A DNA stretch of 64,000 bases, from assembly GCA_021464415.1 (NCBI GenBank), contig CM038469.1, positions 11,882,501-11,946,500 of the forward strand, read 5' to 3'. The stretch comes from Lonicera japonica. Its lineage: Eukaryota > Streptophyta > Magnoliopsida > Dipsacales > Caprifoliaceae. This document shows, piece by piece, positions 23,322 through 35,480 of the stretch. Every line of letters begins with the position of its first letter. The stretch's first letter is position 1. Made by a program: the position numbers and the translations under genes. The notes beneath the pieces are model-generated. The model was not told the DNA's origin. It did not search any database and worked only from the letters and a program-made list of their open reading frames with translations.

Positions 23322-23878
23322 TAGGGGTGTGCAGAAAACCGAAAAAACTGAAAAACTGAACTGGCCCAAATCGAGCCGAACGGAGCGATTTTTCAAGTTT
23401 TGCAGTTCGGTTCGGTTAAGATATCGGACAACCGAAATAGGTCGATTCAGTTATCGGTTTTTTGGTGTATAAAATCGACAAAAACCGAACCAACTAGTAC
23501 GCTTATTACATTTTTATTGGTTTTGTGTATTTAATTAATGAGCTATTTTCTTTAAAATAATATAGGTTAAAAATTAAAAATAAATTCCAATAATAATAAA
23601 TGTTTAAGAAAAGAAAATGCATAAATAATCAATAAGAAAATAAGGCCCAAGAGATAGAATAACATATAAAAAAAGTCCAAATATTATAAACCCATGGCCC
23701 AAAATACTAATTTAAGCCCAAGGTCCAAACCGACAAAAACTGACCGTCCAAATCGACCCTGGCCGGTTTTAGCCGCTTTAACGGTTCAGTTCGGTTGAAC
23801 TTAAGCGTAAAACCGAAAAGTCAATTCGGTTGACCGTTTAACCGCTCGGTTCGGTTAACCGAACCGTGCACACCCCTA
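23322..23878. mobile_element. hAT-type MITE (557 bp) with 8-bp target duplication
   Basis: Perfect 12-bp terminal inverted repeats TAGGGGTGTGCA / TGCACACCCCTA. Identical 8-bp flanks GTATATAT lie at 23314-23321 and 23879-23886. The interior is rich in CCGAAC/GTTCGG blocks in inverted orientation and has no open frame. This end sequence is common among plant hAT-derived MITEs. Confidence 0.88.
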
Positions 23879-23886
23879 GTATATAT

Positions 23887-24600
23887 ATTTTCCTATTCAA
23901 GTAGTTATAAATAATACTTATAGTTTTGATATTGGGGCCTAATAAGCATTCAATAGTTAAAATATCTAAAACTACATCCCTTTATTAATTTGTGATATTA
24001 GTGATATTACAAATATCACTAATTCAGAATCCAAAGTAATATATATATATATATAATTCATCCTTGAACAGAAGGGTAGTTTTCAGATTATTCACTTTGA
24101 AGTCAATTCTTATGTACCTCTCAACTGGTTGTCAAAATTTAGCGGACCCTCCCCCCAATTCTTATTATTCACTTGAAGTCAAATCCTAGTCCAGTTTTTA
24201 ACTAAAGTTTTAGCTATATATATATATATATAAAAGAAAAGAAAACCAAATTAGACCAAACAGGACAGAAATCGAATAATTTGGGAGGGTTTGGGTTCCT
24301 TAAGTATGAAAACTGAAACCAAACTATGAAGTTTAAGGTACCCCAATCTCCACCTTGACCGAAACCGAAAACACCCCTAGTTTTAATTCATTCGCTGATT
24401 ATGTCTACTTGCTAATACTCAACGATAAGCACTCTTATTTGACAATACTATATTTAACTCATATATAAAGAATGTATGTTTATTCATTTACGTATGCATT
24501 GAATTTTTTTTGTATTCGTCACTTAAGCAACGAGTAATCATAACTCATTTACTGCATATGTAGTGAAAATGTCTTTTTGCTTGCCACTTACTTGTTGACC
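23887..24600. other. Intergenic, with a decayed relative of the hAT-type MITE
   Basis: About 24230-24379 ends CCGAAAACACCCCTAG after CCGAA-rich sequence, resembling a degraded right arm of the preceding MITE family. The remainder, including two (TA)n tracts, shows nothing else. Confidence 0.35.
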
Positions 24601-26063
24601 TTAAAGTCAATTAATCTTATTTTGATAATTACAATAAGTTAATATTGTGTTATTTAACTCGGTTGTTCATTGATAATAGCCACTTTAACCGAAACATCTT
24701 CCGACCAAGTGTAACTTCAAACCGAAGTAATCATATTCTTACATAAGCTCTGCAAATGCCATTATTCACAAGAAATCTATTTTAGAGATTCACATATGCT
24801 ATACAAAGTCAAGAATGATCTCAATATGCTCTACAAGCTATTAAGAACAAGAAAGAATCAAGAACTTCAATCAAGTGAAGATACGCTCAAGAAAATCAAG
24901 CATCACGAAGACTCGAAGTATTTATAAATTAAGTGAGTACTTAGATTTTATGTAAAAGATATCATTGATCATTTATATAGCTCATACAATGATTTAACCT
25001 TGTCAAGATTGATCAAAACTAGTTTTTACTTTGAAAACAATTTTTACCGAAAACTAGGCTTCTTGGAAAATTCTCTATAAATTCATATGAATGAATTTTG
25101 TTACAAAAACTATTTTAGAAGTCTTAGAAAACTATTTTTGACATTCTCCAAGCATTACAATCAATTTCGGAGACAAATTGCAAAAATCGAAAAACGCACC
25201 AAACCTCCCCACTCCAGAAGCATGTAGTCGACTACATGGTTAATGGGGGTAGTCGACTACACCATGTAGTCGACTACATGGTCTCTGAGGGAGTCGACTA
25301 CAAGGCTAACTATAGCCGTTAGAACTTTTTCTAAAGTCCACTTTTGGCCCATTAATTTATTTTTTCTCCTCAAACGGCTATAAACTTTTTTCACCTATAT
25401 ATATGAGTTCTAAGACTCATTTTAAACTACTTGAATGATCTTACAAATCCATATTTCATATATTTACATTATTCAAGTTTGAAAGCTAAGGCATTGATCA
25501 ATCTTTTCATTCTTAGAGCTAATATTCATTGATCAATTTTGATATCTCTTAGTGTGAGCTTCATTTGTAATTTGATATACACGAGAGCTGTTGTACATTG
25601 GTGTTTGTCACCAAAACTTGTTCAAATCATTTTTGTGAGAGGTGTATCTCATAGAATTAGCAAGAGGGATTTCTTGTGAGAGTATTGAAGGTGTTTTCAA
25701 TACTTGTAAGAGTGTGTGAGAAGAATACACTTGTAGTGGTTTGGTCTTCACCCGGAAGGAGATCGGTTATAGTGGAAATTCTCGGGGAACTAACCGAGCG
25801 CGGATTAGGGGGAACAAGCCGAACCGTGTGGACAAAAAATCTTCGACTTTGATCGGTTCTATCTTTCTATCTCTTGCTATATTATATTGTGATATTTGTT
25901 CTTTGTGCTTGGAATTATCTTTGTTATTATTTGCTTGATAAATATAGACATAATATTTTTAAATTGTTTTAAAAATACAATTAAGTTTCAAAATCCCTAT
26001 TCACCCCCCCCCCCCCCTCTAGGGTATTTTCCGACCTACATACTTGATTTGTATCCAACAACT
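24600..26063 (+). mobile_element. LTR-like sequence of Sirevirus (Ty1-copia) type
   Basis: The 3' part (25735-26063) has the arrangement I associate with Sirevirus LTRs. CACCCGGAAGGAGATCGG is followed by T-rich DNA, then AATCCCTATTCACC with a poly-C run (about 26005-26017) and CTCTAGGG, ending near CCAACA. The 5' boundary and target duplications could not be fixed, and no primer-binding site follows, so it is probably a solo or broken LTR. Confidence 0.45.
25221..25301. repeat. Cluster of GTAGTCGACTAC palindromes
   Basis: The 12-bp palindrome GTAGTCGACTAC occurs at 25224-25235, 25249-25260 and 25266-25277, with a partial copy GAGTCGACTAC at 25291-25301. The first is part of an 18-bp perfect palindrome (25221-25238) and the third of a 22-bp one (25261-25282). 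All are centred on GTCGAC. Confidence 0.9.
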
Positions 26064-27174
26064 ATGTGTGCATTGAGTCATTACATATACACCGAGCCAA
26101 TATAGATTTGCGGGATGTCAATCTTGAAGTTTTTTTAGTTTATAATGTAATTAAGTAAAAGTTAATGCGCAAATAACAATGGATGTTCTTGTTTACACCC
26201 ACCAAATTATTCTTTTCACCATACCTTATTTTGGAAAATATACTAAAAAAATTCATTTTCTTATATCCAAACAAGCCCTTCATTTTCTCATCTCAAACCT
26301 ACTTGGATGAATCATAGTTCTCGCTGAGTCTCTGATTTTCCTCGGAACTAAGACTTCTCACTTTTGAATTTCAACTTCATCGTGTTCCAATTCCCCGATT
26401 GCAAATTGTAATTTCTTATTTCCATCTTCTATAATTCATAACCTACAGGAGATGGTTTATATGGCTTTGGTTTTAATTTTCTACACCCTCTATTAACATT
26501 AAAGAGTTAATCAAAATCCAAATGAACTATATAACATAAACAAAATCTAGATGTTCCCAACAACTTAACTGGTTCCTTAATTCTTCATTTCTTTAATAAC
26601 AAATTGGCTAGGATTTATCTAAAAATATATCAAATCAATTACAATTCTCTCAATATATTTGGAATAGGAATTTCCCTAAAAAAAATACCCTCAATTCTCA
26701 ATTACAAGCCCCTTGGTGGATTGTTATTTCTCTAAAAATCTCAATACAAGTCCCTCCACATTTAGGAGTTTTCTGAAAAAATGTGTTCGCTGATATGCAG
26801 AAGATTAAAGGTTCAAAATTACTTTATTATTTCAATGAAAACATATAACATAATTTGAAGGTTGGGTATATAGTTTTATAAGGCTCTGTTTGGCATTTAA
26901 AAAATAAGCGGGGTGAGTTAAAAAGCTATTTTAAAATCTAGTAGGTGCATCTCAAAACACCCATAACAATTCCCTTGTAAATTTACATGGGTCATTCAAA
27001 TATAATCTTAACCGCGTGGGTTCTCCTCCAAAATAACTAATCCAAATTGTTAGTTACTTTCATTACACTCCCATGAATACTATGATTCAACAGTAGTCGT
27101 TTTAATTGACATCACTCTGACTCTTCTCAATGCCTACCAAAACTTCCCCATTACGATATTGATATGGATATTCG
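26064..27174. other. Intergenic, no gene recognised
   Basis: AT-rich, unremarkable; some T-rich runs. No open frame with a domain. Confidence 0.4.
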
Positions 27175-27360
27175 GATCATTACATGTGGTCTAGTGGTAA
27201 GGGTACTCATTATTAAAGTTTAGATTCAAGCCTTTCTAAAGCATGTAGTAATGTTAAACCTAGACAATGTTTACACAGTTATGACCCAATGTGTCAAATA
27301 TGGGTCCAACTAAGTAACACTTTATAGAAATGCGCTAGATTTATCATTCAATATAAATAA
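27175..27360 (+). mobile_element. Candidate tRNA-derived SINE
   Basis: TGGTCTAGTGG (27187-27197) matches a pol III A box. AGATTCAAGCC (27222-27232), 25 bases after it, is a near match to the B box GGTTCGAATCC. A body of about 120 bp follows. Ends and target duplication were not resolved. Confidence 0.4.
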
Positions 27361-27464
27361 AAAATACGCCTAATCTTTTAAAGTTCCTTCTTGCTAAATA
27401 TTGTGTTATAGAGACTCGTAAAATTCTTTTCCAGTCAAAGGGTTTGGCTAGGTGTATACATCGA

Positions 27465-27943
27465 GCTTGGGAAGCTTACTATTTATCGATTAAATTAAAA
27501 TTGCTTAACTTATTAATTTAACCAAGCTTAGGAAGCTTATTATTTGCCGGTTAAGTTAAAATTGTTTAACTTATCAATTTAACCGAGCTTGGAAATCTTA
27601 TTATTTACCAGTCAAGTTAAAACTGTTTAACTTATTAATTTAACCAAGCTTTAGAAGCTCATTATTTGCTGGTTAAGTTAAAATTGTTTAACTTATCAAT
27701 TCAACCAAGCTTAGAAAGCTTATTATTTAGTTAAGTTAAAATTTCTTAACTTATTAATTTAATCGAGCTTAAGAAGCTTACTATTTACCAGTTAAGTTAA
27801 ATTTGTTCGACTTAGTAATTTAGCCGAGCTTGGGAAGTTTACTCTCTACCAATTAAGTTAAATTGTTTAACTTACCAAATTAACCAAGCTTGGAAAGCTT
27901 ATTATTTATGAATTAAGTTAAAATGTTTAACTTAGCTCATGGA
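27465..27943. repeat. 61-bp tandem array, about 8 units, each with a stem-loop
   Basis: Units begin GCTTGGGAAGCTTA at 27465, 27526, 27587, 27648, 27709, 27767, 27828 and 27888. Most contain an inverted pair TAAGTTAAA-attg-TTTAACTTA (9-bp stem, 4-nt loop). Divergence between units is moderate and fairly even. Confidence 0.92.
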
Positions 27944-28030
27944 GCTTATTTCATCACAGACCAAGACAAGAAAAAATGCATTCATTAACAGAATTAAAAA
28001 AATTTCCATGAAGAATTTATAGTTCAATAC
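27834..28030. repeat. Left copy of a direct duplication of about 200 bp
   Basis: The last two units of the 61-bp array and its right flank, ending TTTATAGTTCAATAC, recur at 30810-31021 with modest divergence. About 2.8 kb of other DNA separates the two. Confidence 0.8.
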
Positions 28031-30809
28031 AAGTGACTACGCTCAGAAAGTGCGAAGTATTACACCCAAGTGCAGGCAGTTAAGTTATAGTATACTTGGA
28101 AAAATCCAAGGTTGAACCACAGTACATGTGAAGGTAAGGAACATATTTCTCTAGTTATCTCTATCAGGGGAAAAATGGGAAAAGAAAATAAAAGATGATT
28201 GAAATGAGGAATAGGAAAGAAAAAATTAAATTAAATTAAACTACTAACTAACTTAAACTAAAACTAAAAGCAAATCTAGTCCCAGGATGCAAAATTAAAA
28301 GAGAATCCACAAGCGTAAGTTTTCTACCTAAAAGGCTTCCTAAATGTACTAGGGAAACATGCAATTGAACTAAAAATAAATAAATTAAATAAAACATCGT
28401 ACTAATTAAATAAATCAGAATATTAAATGAACTTAACTTAACGAGAAACAAATATTAGGGGTCTTCGTAGTTAGGGAGTACGAAACTAGTCTAATAAGGT
28501 AATCCAAATCTAAGTTTAAATAAGATTTTTTACTAAGATTCAGCTCTTAGACCTTCCAACCATCCAATTATATTGCTACTACAAGTATATCATAGCCCAT
28601 GCATGAAAAAGACTATATAGACTATCTTTAAGCAATAGAATTCGATAGTGAAACTTTTGACTTTGAAAAAGTGTAATTTGAAACCTAGTATTGCTAGTGC
28701 GTGAAAAAAAAATAGTCCAAGTTGATTATACTTTCAAAAAATCAGTAGCTTAACACTTTCCTAAGGTTTGAATATGTTTGAATGTGGTTCAAATCAAATA
28801 TGTCTTAAAAAAAATACCGAAAGTCAAAACTAGCACTTTTTCGACACTTATGTGAATAAACACCAAAACAGTGCCAAATCAGCCAATTCACTTAAGAAAC
28901 TAACCTAACTAATTATAAGATAAAAACCGTTCTCAAATCATCCATGTTAGGATTTTGAAAAAAAAATCCGTGAATTGTGTTTTTCGATTCTTAATCAAAT
29001 ATAATTTATGAGCTAACTTATGGAAATATATTTTTAAGGCATGCAAAGATAAGAACTACTCATACATTTAGTTTTTGATCCATAACCAATAGAAAAATTA
29101 GATTCAAACATAAATTGGATTACATTCAAAGATTAAGTTCGCATATTTCATTACAGATCCCTAACTAACATTTAGTTAAATATATTCAAATTAAACAAGC
29201 AAACAAACATATAAATCATTAAAAATAGAAGAAAAATACCTAAGAACATAGAAAATCAAATTTGAAAACTTTTGGCTTTGGAATTACTCAATTGCGATTT
29301 AAAACGAAGATTTTATACTTAAAATGGTAAACGAATTCAAAAACCAACATAAATTGAAGAAATTCGATTAAAACCCTAAAAATTCTAGAAAATTAGATTA
29401 CTAATAATGAACAAAGAATCACATATAAATATCTTGAAAAAGCAACAAAATATTTGAATACGAAACAAAAAACAAGCATATAACGATCGAAAAATAAAAA
29501 ACCAAAAATTTTGATCTAGAAACCCTAGGATCAGCCCCTAAAACGTGGTTTTAGGGTTGATTCCAGAATATATATGATATTTTACAACTAATCTATGATT
29601 ATCAAATCAAATAAACAATCAAAAGCAATCAAATTAAAAGAAAAAGAAAAACTAGGGTTTACCCGGTACGCGATTGAGCCTTAAATTGAAAACTGAATTG
29701 AGCGATGAATGAATGTTGAATATACTGATGTTCCAGCCTTCAAATATAATAAATAAACTAACCTAACAATTGTTTTGAAGAAAAAACCTTCAAATATAAT
29801 AAATAAACTAACCTAACAATTGTTTTGAAGAAAGAAAAGAAATTAAAATCACTCAAGTTTGATCGTCATATTCAGCGCAAAAGCTCCCAAGAACGTTACG
29901 GTAAATCTCTGCCTCTCTACTAATCAATTCTAAATTATTGTGTACCTTAAAATATGAAATATATGACTTTTTATATAGTACACAAGTGTCTCAAGTCGTG
30001 GTATTAGTAATCCTTGAAGAAACGGGCCAAAACATGGCTTAAAATTGAATTTGGGCCTAAAATTTTGCCCATTTTCTTTATGGTGCATTCTTATTTTGCA
30101 CATAACTTTTTGTTTTGAACTCCGATTGACACATTATTTTCTCCTACGTGTAGCTAATTTAATTCTCTAAAATTTCTATTTCTGGAGATTTCTTCAAATT
30201 TCTATTGTAAAAAAACTTTGATCAGTTATAATTTCGAGCTTCTTACGGCAGTTCTTGGTTTTCTTCAAAAACTTCATGAATCAATTCAATTGAGCTTCTT
30301 TCCTCTTAGAATCACTCTTGAACATTTGCATTCACTTCACTAATGCTTGGAGACTTGATTTTCTCTTATTGTTAGTACGTTTGGGGTAGTTTGAGAAGTT
30401 TTCCTCACCTCGGGCCTCGGAATGGGGTTTGACTTCTTCTTCGGGCCTTCCTCTCATACTTTTCCGCTTTCAACCTTCTATCTTGCATATAACCTCAATT
30501 GCTTAACCACTTTAGGCCTGCAAAATGGCTTAGTAACACAAAAATACAATGCAGTTTCTTTTTTTGATGCTTAAACTGAATTTACATACAATTCTCGATT
30601 TTAGATAGTAATTATAAGCTAATTGAGCCTTGTTTTAGGGATAAGAAATGCAATTTCTGGGCTCAATCAACAAGTCCAAAAAAAAGGCCTAATCTACTTG
30701 GATAGCAGGGTCATGGTCGCATGTATCTTCCACATTGCCTCTAGTGGTGGCACCTCCAACATCGCCATCTATGTCAGCTGAGGCTTGCTTTCTTCCTCCT
30801 CCATTAACA
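28031..30809. other. Non-coding DNA between the direct duplications, probably an inserted decayed retroelement
   Basis: AT-rich, with no coding frame that I recognise. A short 5' block (about 28080-28135, with CTTGGAAAAATCCAAGG and a following GAACCACAG) and the 3' stretch to about 30665 resemble untranslated parts of plant LTR elements, but no PBS, polypurine tract or LTR pair could be shown. Origin is inferred from the interruption of the satellite. Confidence 0.3.
29737..29836. repeat. 50-bp tandem duplication
   Basis: CCTTCAAATATAATAAATAA and the following 30 bases are repeated at 29787 with one difference near the end. Confidence 0.9.
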
Positions 30810-31021
30810 ATGCTTGGGAAGCTTATTCTCTACCAATTAAGTTAAATTTTTTAATTTACCAAATTAACTAAACTTAGAAAGCTTATTATTTATGAATTAA
30901 GCTAAAATGTTTAACTTATAACTAAGCTTAGGGAGCTTATTTCATCACAGACCAAGACAAGAAAAAAGGCATTCATTGGCAAAATTGAAAAGATTACCAA
31001 GAAGAATTTATAGTTCAATAC
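30810..31021. repeat. Right copy of the direct duplication
   Basis: Matches 27834-28030, including TTATTTCATCACAGACCAAG and the closing TTTATAGTTCAATAC. Confidence 0.8.
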
Positions 31022-31529
31022 ATAATAAGAAATTTAGATTTTGAGAGAGAGTGGGGAGGGGAAGGGGGAGAGATAAAGAGAGAGAGAATGTTGAGTAAAA
31101 TTCTTAAAGGAATTAGAAATCCATCTGAATCTCTAGGTAAGTGAGAAGATTTCAAGATGAATTTTTATGTATAAAAAGGCTTTACAATCCACCAAAATTC
31201 ACCACTAATTGAAATTCTACTAAGTCATTAGACTTTTGAATACCATAAGATTTAGATGAATTTTTTAAAATCTCAATTGAATACATCATGATTTTAAAAG
31301 ACTTTTTAAAATCTCAATTGAATACCCATAAACTTTAAAAATCTATAAAAATACACCCCCCTTAGGATTTAAGAAGTATAAATAAATCATGCCCATATGT
31401 AGTAATTAATTAAATCTTTTATCAATATATCAAATATTTCAATAATTTTCTCTTTTTTCTTGTGAATTCAAGAAGTTAGGTAGATGATGATGGTCTTTTT
31501 CCTTTAAACTCGTTTCCATGCATTTTGCA
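31022..31529. other. Intergenic or LTR-like flank of the gag relic
   Basis: Includes GA-rich DNA (31040-31090) and a near-direct repeat with AAAATCTCAATTGAATAC at about 31270 and 31308. It could be the 5' LTR of the relic that follows, but no TG start was identified. Confidence 0.3.
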
Positions 31530-31534
31530 TCAAG

Positions 31535-32090
31535 TGGTATCAAAGGTGGATTCACCTTTAACGATGTTTTCTTGTGTTACGATTAGCAACCCTCCTATTG
31601 ACGTCGATAGTAAGAGCCATCTTTACGTTCATCAGGGATCATTTGTCGAGGATTTGCCTTATTACTTTTTTGGGTATGATCAATGTGAGCGAACATCTAT
31701 ACTACTACAAACGCATTGAAAACTTTTTAATGGACGATTTAGCAAACAACAGTTTGTTAATTGGTTGTTAAAAATTGAAAAATACTTTTATTATTTCAAG
31801 GTATCGAAAAAAGAATGAGCTAAGTATATTTATGATATGCTCACAAAAAATGTTCAACTATGGTGGGGAAAATTTTAACAGGATTGATGCAAATTTGTTG
31901 TTGCACCTCCTATCAAGACATGCGGTTTATTAATTGAAGAATATTATCCGAATGAGCGTTGCCATAATATCTTCTTAGTCAAATTCATCAATTGAAGCCC
32001 TATCATTTGTGATCAAGAAAGAAACTAAAAGTTTAGATTGATTTGTTAGAGAAGTGGTGATTGCTCATTAATGTTGTGTTATAACTCAGA
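31535..32090 (+). pseudogene. Ty3-gypsy-like gag relic with degenerate primer-binding site
   Basis: TGGTATCAAAGG (31535-31546) resembles the tRNA-iMet primer-binding site TGGTATCAGAGC. Downstream, short frames read KQQFVNWLLKIEKYFYYFKV and QLWWGKF, matching the gag helix and the ..WW.. block of gypsy gag proteins. Stops and frameshifts interrupt every frame, so it cannot make a protein. Confidence 0.55.
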
Positions 32091-32333
32091 TAACTTTAAA
32101 AATCCTATTTTGACTTGAAATATCAATCTTCTTCTATTTTCTCTTGGATGCTCTATTGTTAGCTAGGGTGCCATTCTAAAATTAAAAATTGAGCATGGGT
32201 GCTCAAATAATGGGTGCCAAAAAGTAAGCTATGGGTGCTTTTATTAGCACCCATTTTATATGAATTTCTAGTTGAAATTTTATATAAATGATATATTCAT
32301 TATAAAGATCATTTCCACTAAATCTCATAAAAA
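32091..32333. other. Spacer before duplication unit A
   Basis: AT-rich; contains GGGTGCT repeats near 32170-32260. No gene. Confidence 0.35.
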
Positions 32334-32545
32334 ATCATCCGTTTAACCTTTCAAATGGACCCCATTAAAGAAAATTTGAGAGATGAAGGGATGCAGATCG
32401 AGGAGTCAAATTCATATTTTAGAGAGGTATACACCATTTTTTTTTCTACATTACACATCAAATTTTACAAAATGATTTCAAAAACTATGATACCTTTATT
32501 CATACTATTAGGTAATCATGCTTACTAATAGTTACAAATAGAAAA

Positions 32546-33049
32546 TCATTTTGGCAATTGTTGTTGTTGCAACTTGACACGTTCCACAAGCTTGTGAACT
32601 TTCTCATATAAGTACGAAAATACATTCTTGCTCTTGCGAGTAAGGCATCGATAGATTTGTTTAAGCGACCGACAAACCAAGATTATAGGCAATAAGGCCC
32701 ATATGATGAAAATGAAGCGTCCAAGTTGGGTCGGAAGAATAATAGATACTAGTGAGACTGAAGAAAGAGCTCCCACTATTAGAATAACATTGTAGAGAAT
32801 TTGATAGTAATTTGCACATGAATTTTGCAACTCTTTTAAAATCCCCAAAATGAGGAAGTAAATGCACATCGATATAATGAATGCCCACATATTCATAGCG
32901 TGTGTTTCGAACGGGTCGATGTTTTTGCTATCAAACTTCAATGCTACGACTGCAATTAGAAAAGGGATGAAATATTTGAACACGCCATGACATGGTGGGC
33001 TGAAATTGAACCCTTGTTCCCTCGCACTGTAATAGCAAGTTAAGTACAT
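32546..33049 (-). CDS. Unknown four-helix membrane protein, copy A, 167 aa
   Basis: I do not recognise this family. The frame is open from ATG at 33049 to TGA. Hydrophobic segments lie at about 23-39, 52-72, 84-105 and 110-128, followed by a basic, Lys/Arg- and Gln-rich tail (129-167, ending QQQQLP). Family marks include SPPCHGVFKYFIP (17-29), ALKFD (36-40), LKELQNSCANYYQIL (71-85) and PTQLGRFIFIIWALLPIILV (106-125). About 15 residues differ from copy B. An acceptor-like CTTGCTATTACAG just after the ATG (33031-33018) means this could instead be the last exon of a longer gene; no upstream exon was proven. Probably an endomembrane or plasma-membrane protein. Confidence 0.6.
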   Translation of the reverse strand: MYLTCYYSAREQGFNFSPPCHGVFKYFIPFLIAVVALKFDSKNIDPFETHAMNMWAFIISMCIYFLILGILKELQNSCANYYQILYNVILIVGALSSVSLVSIILPTQLGRFIFIIWALLPIILVCRSLKQIYRCLTRKSKNVFSYLYEKVHKLVERVKLQQQQLPK

Positions 33050-34824
33050 TAAGCTTTAATAGATTGCAAATATTTGAATCGTAAATAATCAAATTTATTC
33101 AAAATAAAAAAGAAAAGAAAAAGGAGTAGCTATGTTTAAGCCTGAATAATTAACATATAAGAGCCCAACCTTAGCCCAACCATTTGAGTTTAAACATAGC
33201 CCACTATTCAATATTTGAGATCAAAGGTTTTTTTTTTTTTTTAGTAGAGATCAAAGTTTATCCATCCATAATCTAAACTTTAGGCTTGGATGTAACTCTT
33301 AGACTCCGTTTAATAACAATATGAAAAATAAAAATAAAAATAAAAAATATTTGATTTGGTAAGAAGTTGTAAAATAAGTTGAGGCATGTTATAAGATACT
33401 CACCATTTCATGCTCATTTGAGGACTATATGTCATTCATAATTTTTTGTGGAAATATTTTATTCCTCAACTAACAAAGAAAATTTTTTCATGGAAAAAGT
33501 CACAAAATAAAAATATATCGTACCACATGTCTCAACTTATTTTTCAACTTCTCACAAAAATTAACTGTTTTTATTTTCCTTTTCTATATTGTTATCAAAC
33601 GGACCCTTATACTATCCTTCTTTCTTAAGTAGAGCTGCAAATGGATCGGATTTTGACTAGATTATCTTATATCCAATTCGATTCTTTATGAAATATTCAA
33701 TAAGATTATTAGATTGAAATTTCAAATCCATATCGATAAAAATACATTGAATTCGGATCAAATTTGTATTGAAATTTAATCCATTGACATGTCTATCAAT
33801 AGGGAGGGTGAAGTTACTAGACTAGAAAAAGTGAGTATTCCAATCAATTGTAAATCTCTTATATTTTTAACACACCATGGGTAGTGGCATGTGATAATCT
33901 TAATGTTGTAGACGGACTATTATATGTGTTTTGTGTGACTATGGTGAGCACTGGCAAGAAAAGCCATAAGTAATAAGTGTTAAATTTCATATCATTAGGT
34001 TATGATCGTCCAATGTGCATGGGCAAAATCACCCTTTGAGTAAAGGGAGCAATTGCAAAACAACAACCCCCAAACCCACCCCCCACCCCCACCCTTGGCA
34101 CATCACATATTTTTCCAATAAGACTATTAAAAAAATTACTAAATTAAAAGGGAAAAAAACTTTAAAAGTTAATTCCACACCCCACTCCCAAAAAAATTAA
34201 ATAAAAATAAATAAAATATGTATATATATATATATTCTCTCTATCATTAATTAAGAGTTTTTTTGGATATTCAAAATTAAGAGTTAAATATTTTAATTTA
34301 TTATATCAAAATTAGTTAGCTCTTTAAAAGATGAGGTAACAAAGTTATAGTGGAAGTCTTAATTTATTATAGATATTTTTAAAGTATTAAAATATCAATC
34401 AAAGTACTGTTTTAGTATTAATATATTAACAATACATTTATGATGAGGAATATTATGTATACAGTATGACCTTTAGCGACGTTTTTCACTTTTAAAACAT
34501 TGATGAGATATTTTTAACAATGACAAAAGGGAAAAAGAAACAAAAAGTTTGGGTTAGCATTACGGCCTTGTATAGGTTATTTTCTGTAGTGCATAGTTAC
34601 ATGATTGTATTTGTACTTTTTAATGCAATTTTATAGTACTTGTTTAGTTTGAGTTTACACGTTCATTTATATAATCTAGTTAAGAATAGAAATTTCAAAG
34701 TATGAGTCTTTTATAATTCATATCAAATGGTTGAATCTTAAGTTGATGTGACTCAAACTTTTAATGTGAAATTATTATTTTTGGTTCCAAAAAGAATTGA
34801 AAATTCAAATCAAATAAACACTAA

Positions 34825-35133
34825 GATCTCGTTTCGTTCACGGATTTTAGTACTCTGAAAAGGAAAATCTTTCCTTTCCTTTGTTTGGTAAGCACAAATT
34901 CTGGAAACACTTTTTTGAAATAGGGAAAAGTAGGGGGTAAAACAATTCCTCTCAAAACACATGGGATTGATTTTTCCATGTGATTTTCAAGCATTTATTA
35001 TAAAAAATTTAGACAATAATACCCTTACCTAAATACTTTCCATGTTTTACCAACACAAGAAATGAAATATGCCAGAAAATTTAGTTTTCCACCTCCATGA
35101 AAAAGATAAGGGATCCGCGAACCAAACGAAGCT
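34825..35133. mobile_element. Tourist-like MITE T1, copy 2 (309 bp), in unit A
   Basis: Ends GATCTCGTTTCGTTCACGGA and ATCCGCGAACCAAACGAAGCT are inverted, and flanks are TAA (34822-34824) and TAA (35134-35136). Same family as 11861-12172. In unit C' the matching position (TAA at 54011-54013) is empty; in unit B a different MITE occupies it. Confidence 0.85.
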
Positions 35134-35344
35134 TAAAAGTATTAACTATAACTCATTAAGCGTCTTCATAAAATGTCACCGAAAATTATTTTAGAATAAT
35201 AACATAAATAAATATTTTAGTGTTTCAATATTTATACCCATAAAATTTACAGACTACAACAAACTAAAAAACTATTCAAGTGCCAATAACCATAAAATAT
35301 ATATATATATATATATAAATAAACAAACAAACACCACACAATCC

Positions 35345-35480
35345 ACTCTGAAGGAGAGAAATAGGGACCATACAGAGGGGTGGGAGCAACCAGAGGTAGA
35401 TGGTGGGCGAGGACATGGTGTCTCCTCCGTAGAACCACCCCAACTCTTCCCATTCTGAAGCTTTTTATTGCCATCTTCTA
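35345..35480 (-). other. Conserved short-ORF block, unit A
   Basis: ATG at 35474 opens a frame beginning MAIKSFRMGRVGVVLRRRHH and running through HVLAHHLPLVAPTPLYG. It is nearly unchanged in units B, C' and C although the flanks diverge. About 85 bases before the ATG the minus strand reads CATATATAAGCC, a TATA-like element. A second frame across the same block is also open (KSWGGSTEETPCPRPPSTSG), so coding status is uncertain. It could be a short peptide gene, the first exon of a transcript, or conserved for other reasons. Confidence 0.4.

Noticed and set aside
27465..27943. Array resembling a CRISPR by regular spacing
   Set aside because: Monomers are contiguous with no unique spacers, and the sequence is clearly plant nuclear DNA.
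27834..31021. Direct repeats of about 200 bp as an LTR pair
   Set aside because: The left copy is continuous with a satellite array, the ends lack TG..CA, and no primer-binding site or polypurine tract adjoins them.
32661..32888. 75-codon frames overlapping each four-helix ORF (also at 38901 and 55262)
   Set aside because: Alternative frames on the same strand that exist only because the main frame is conserved; no separate signal.
33017..35474. Splicing of the short-ORF block to the four-helix ORF as one gene
   Set aside because: An acceptor is present, but no donor in the block is conserved across units A, B and C in a matching phase, so it is kept as a question rather than a gene model.
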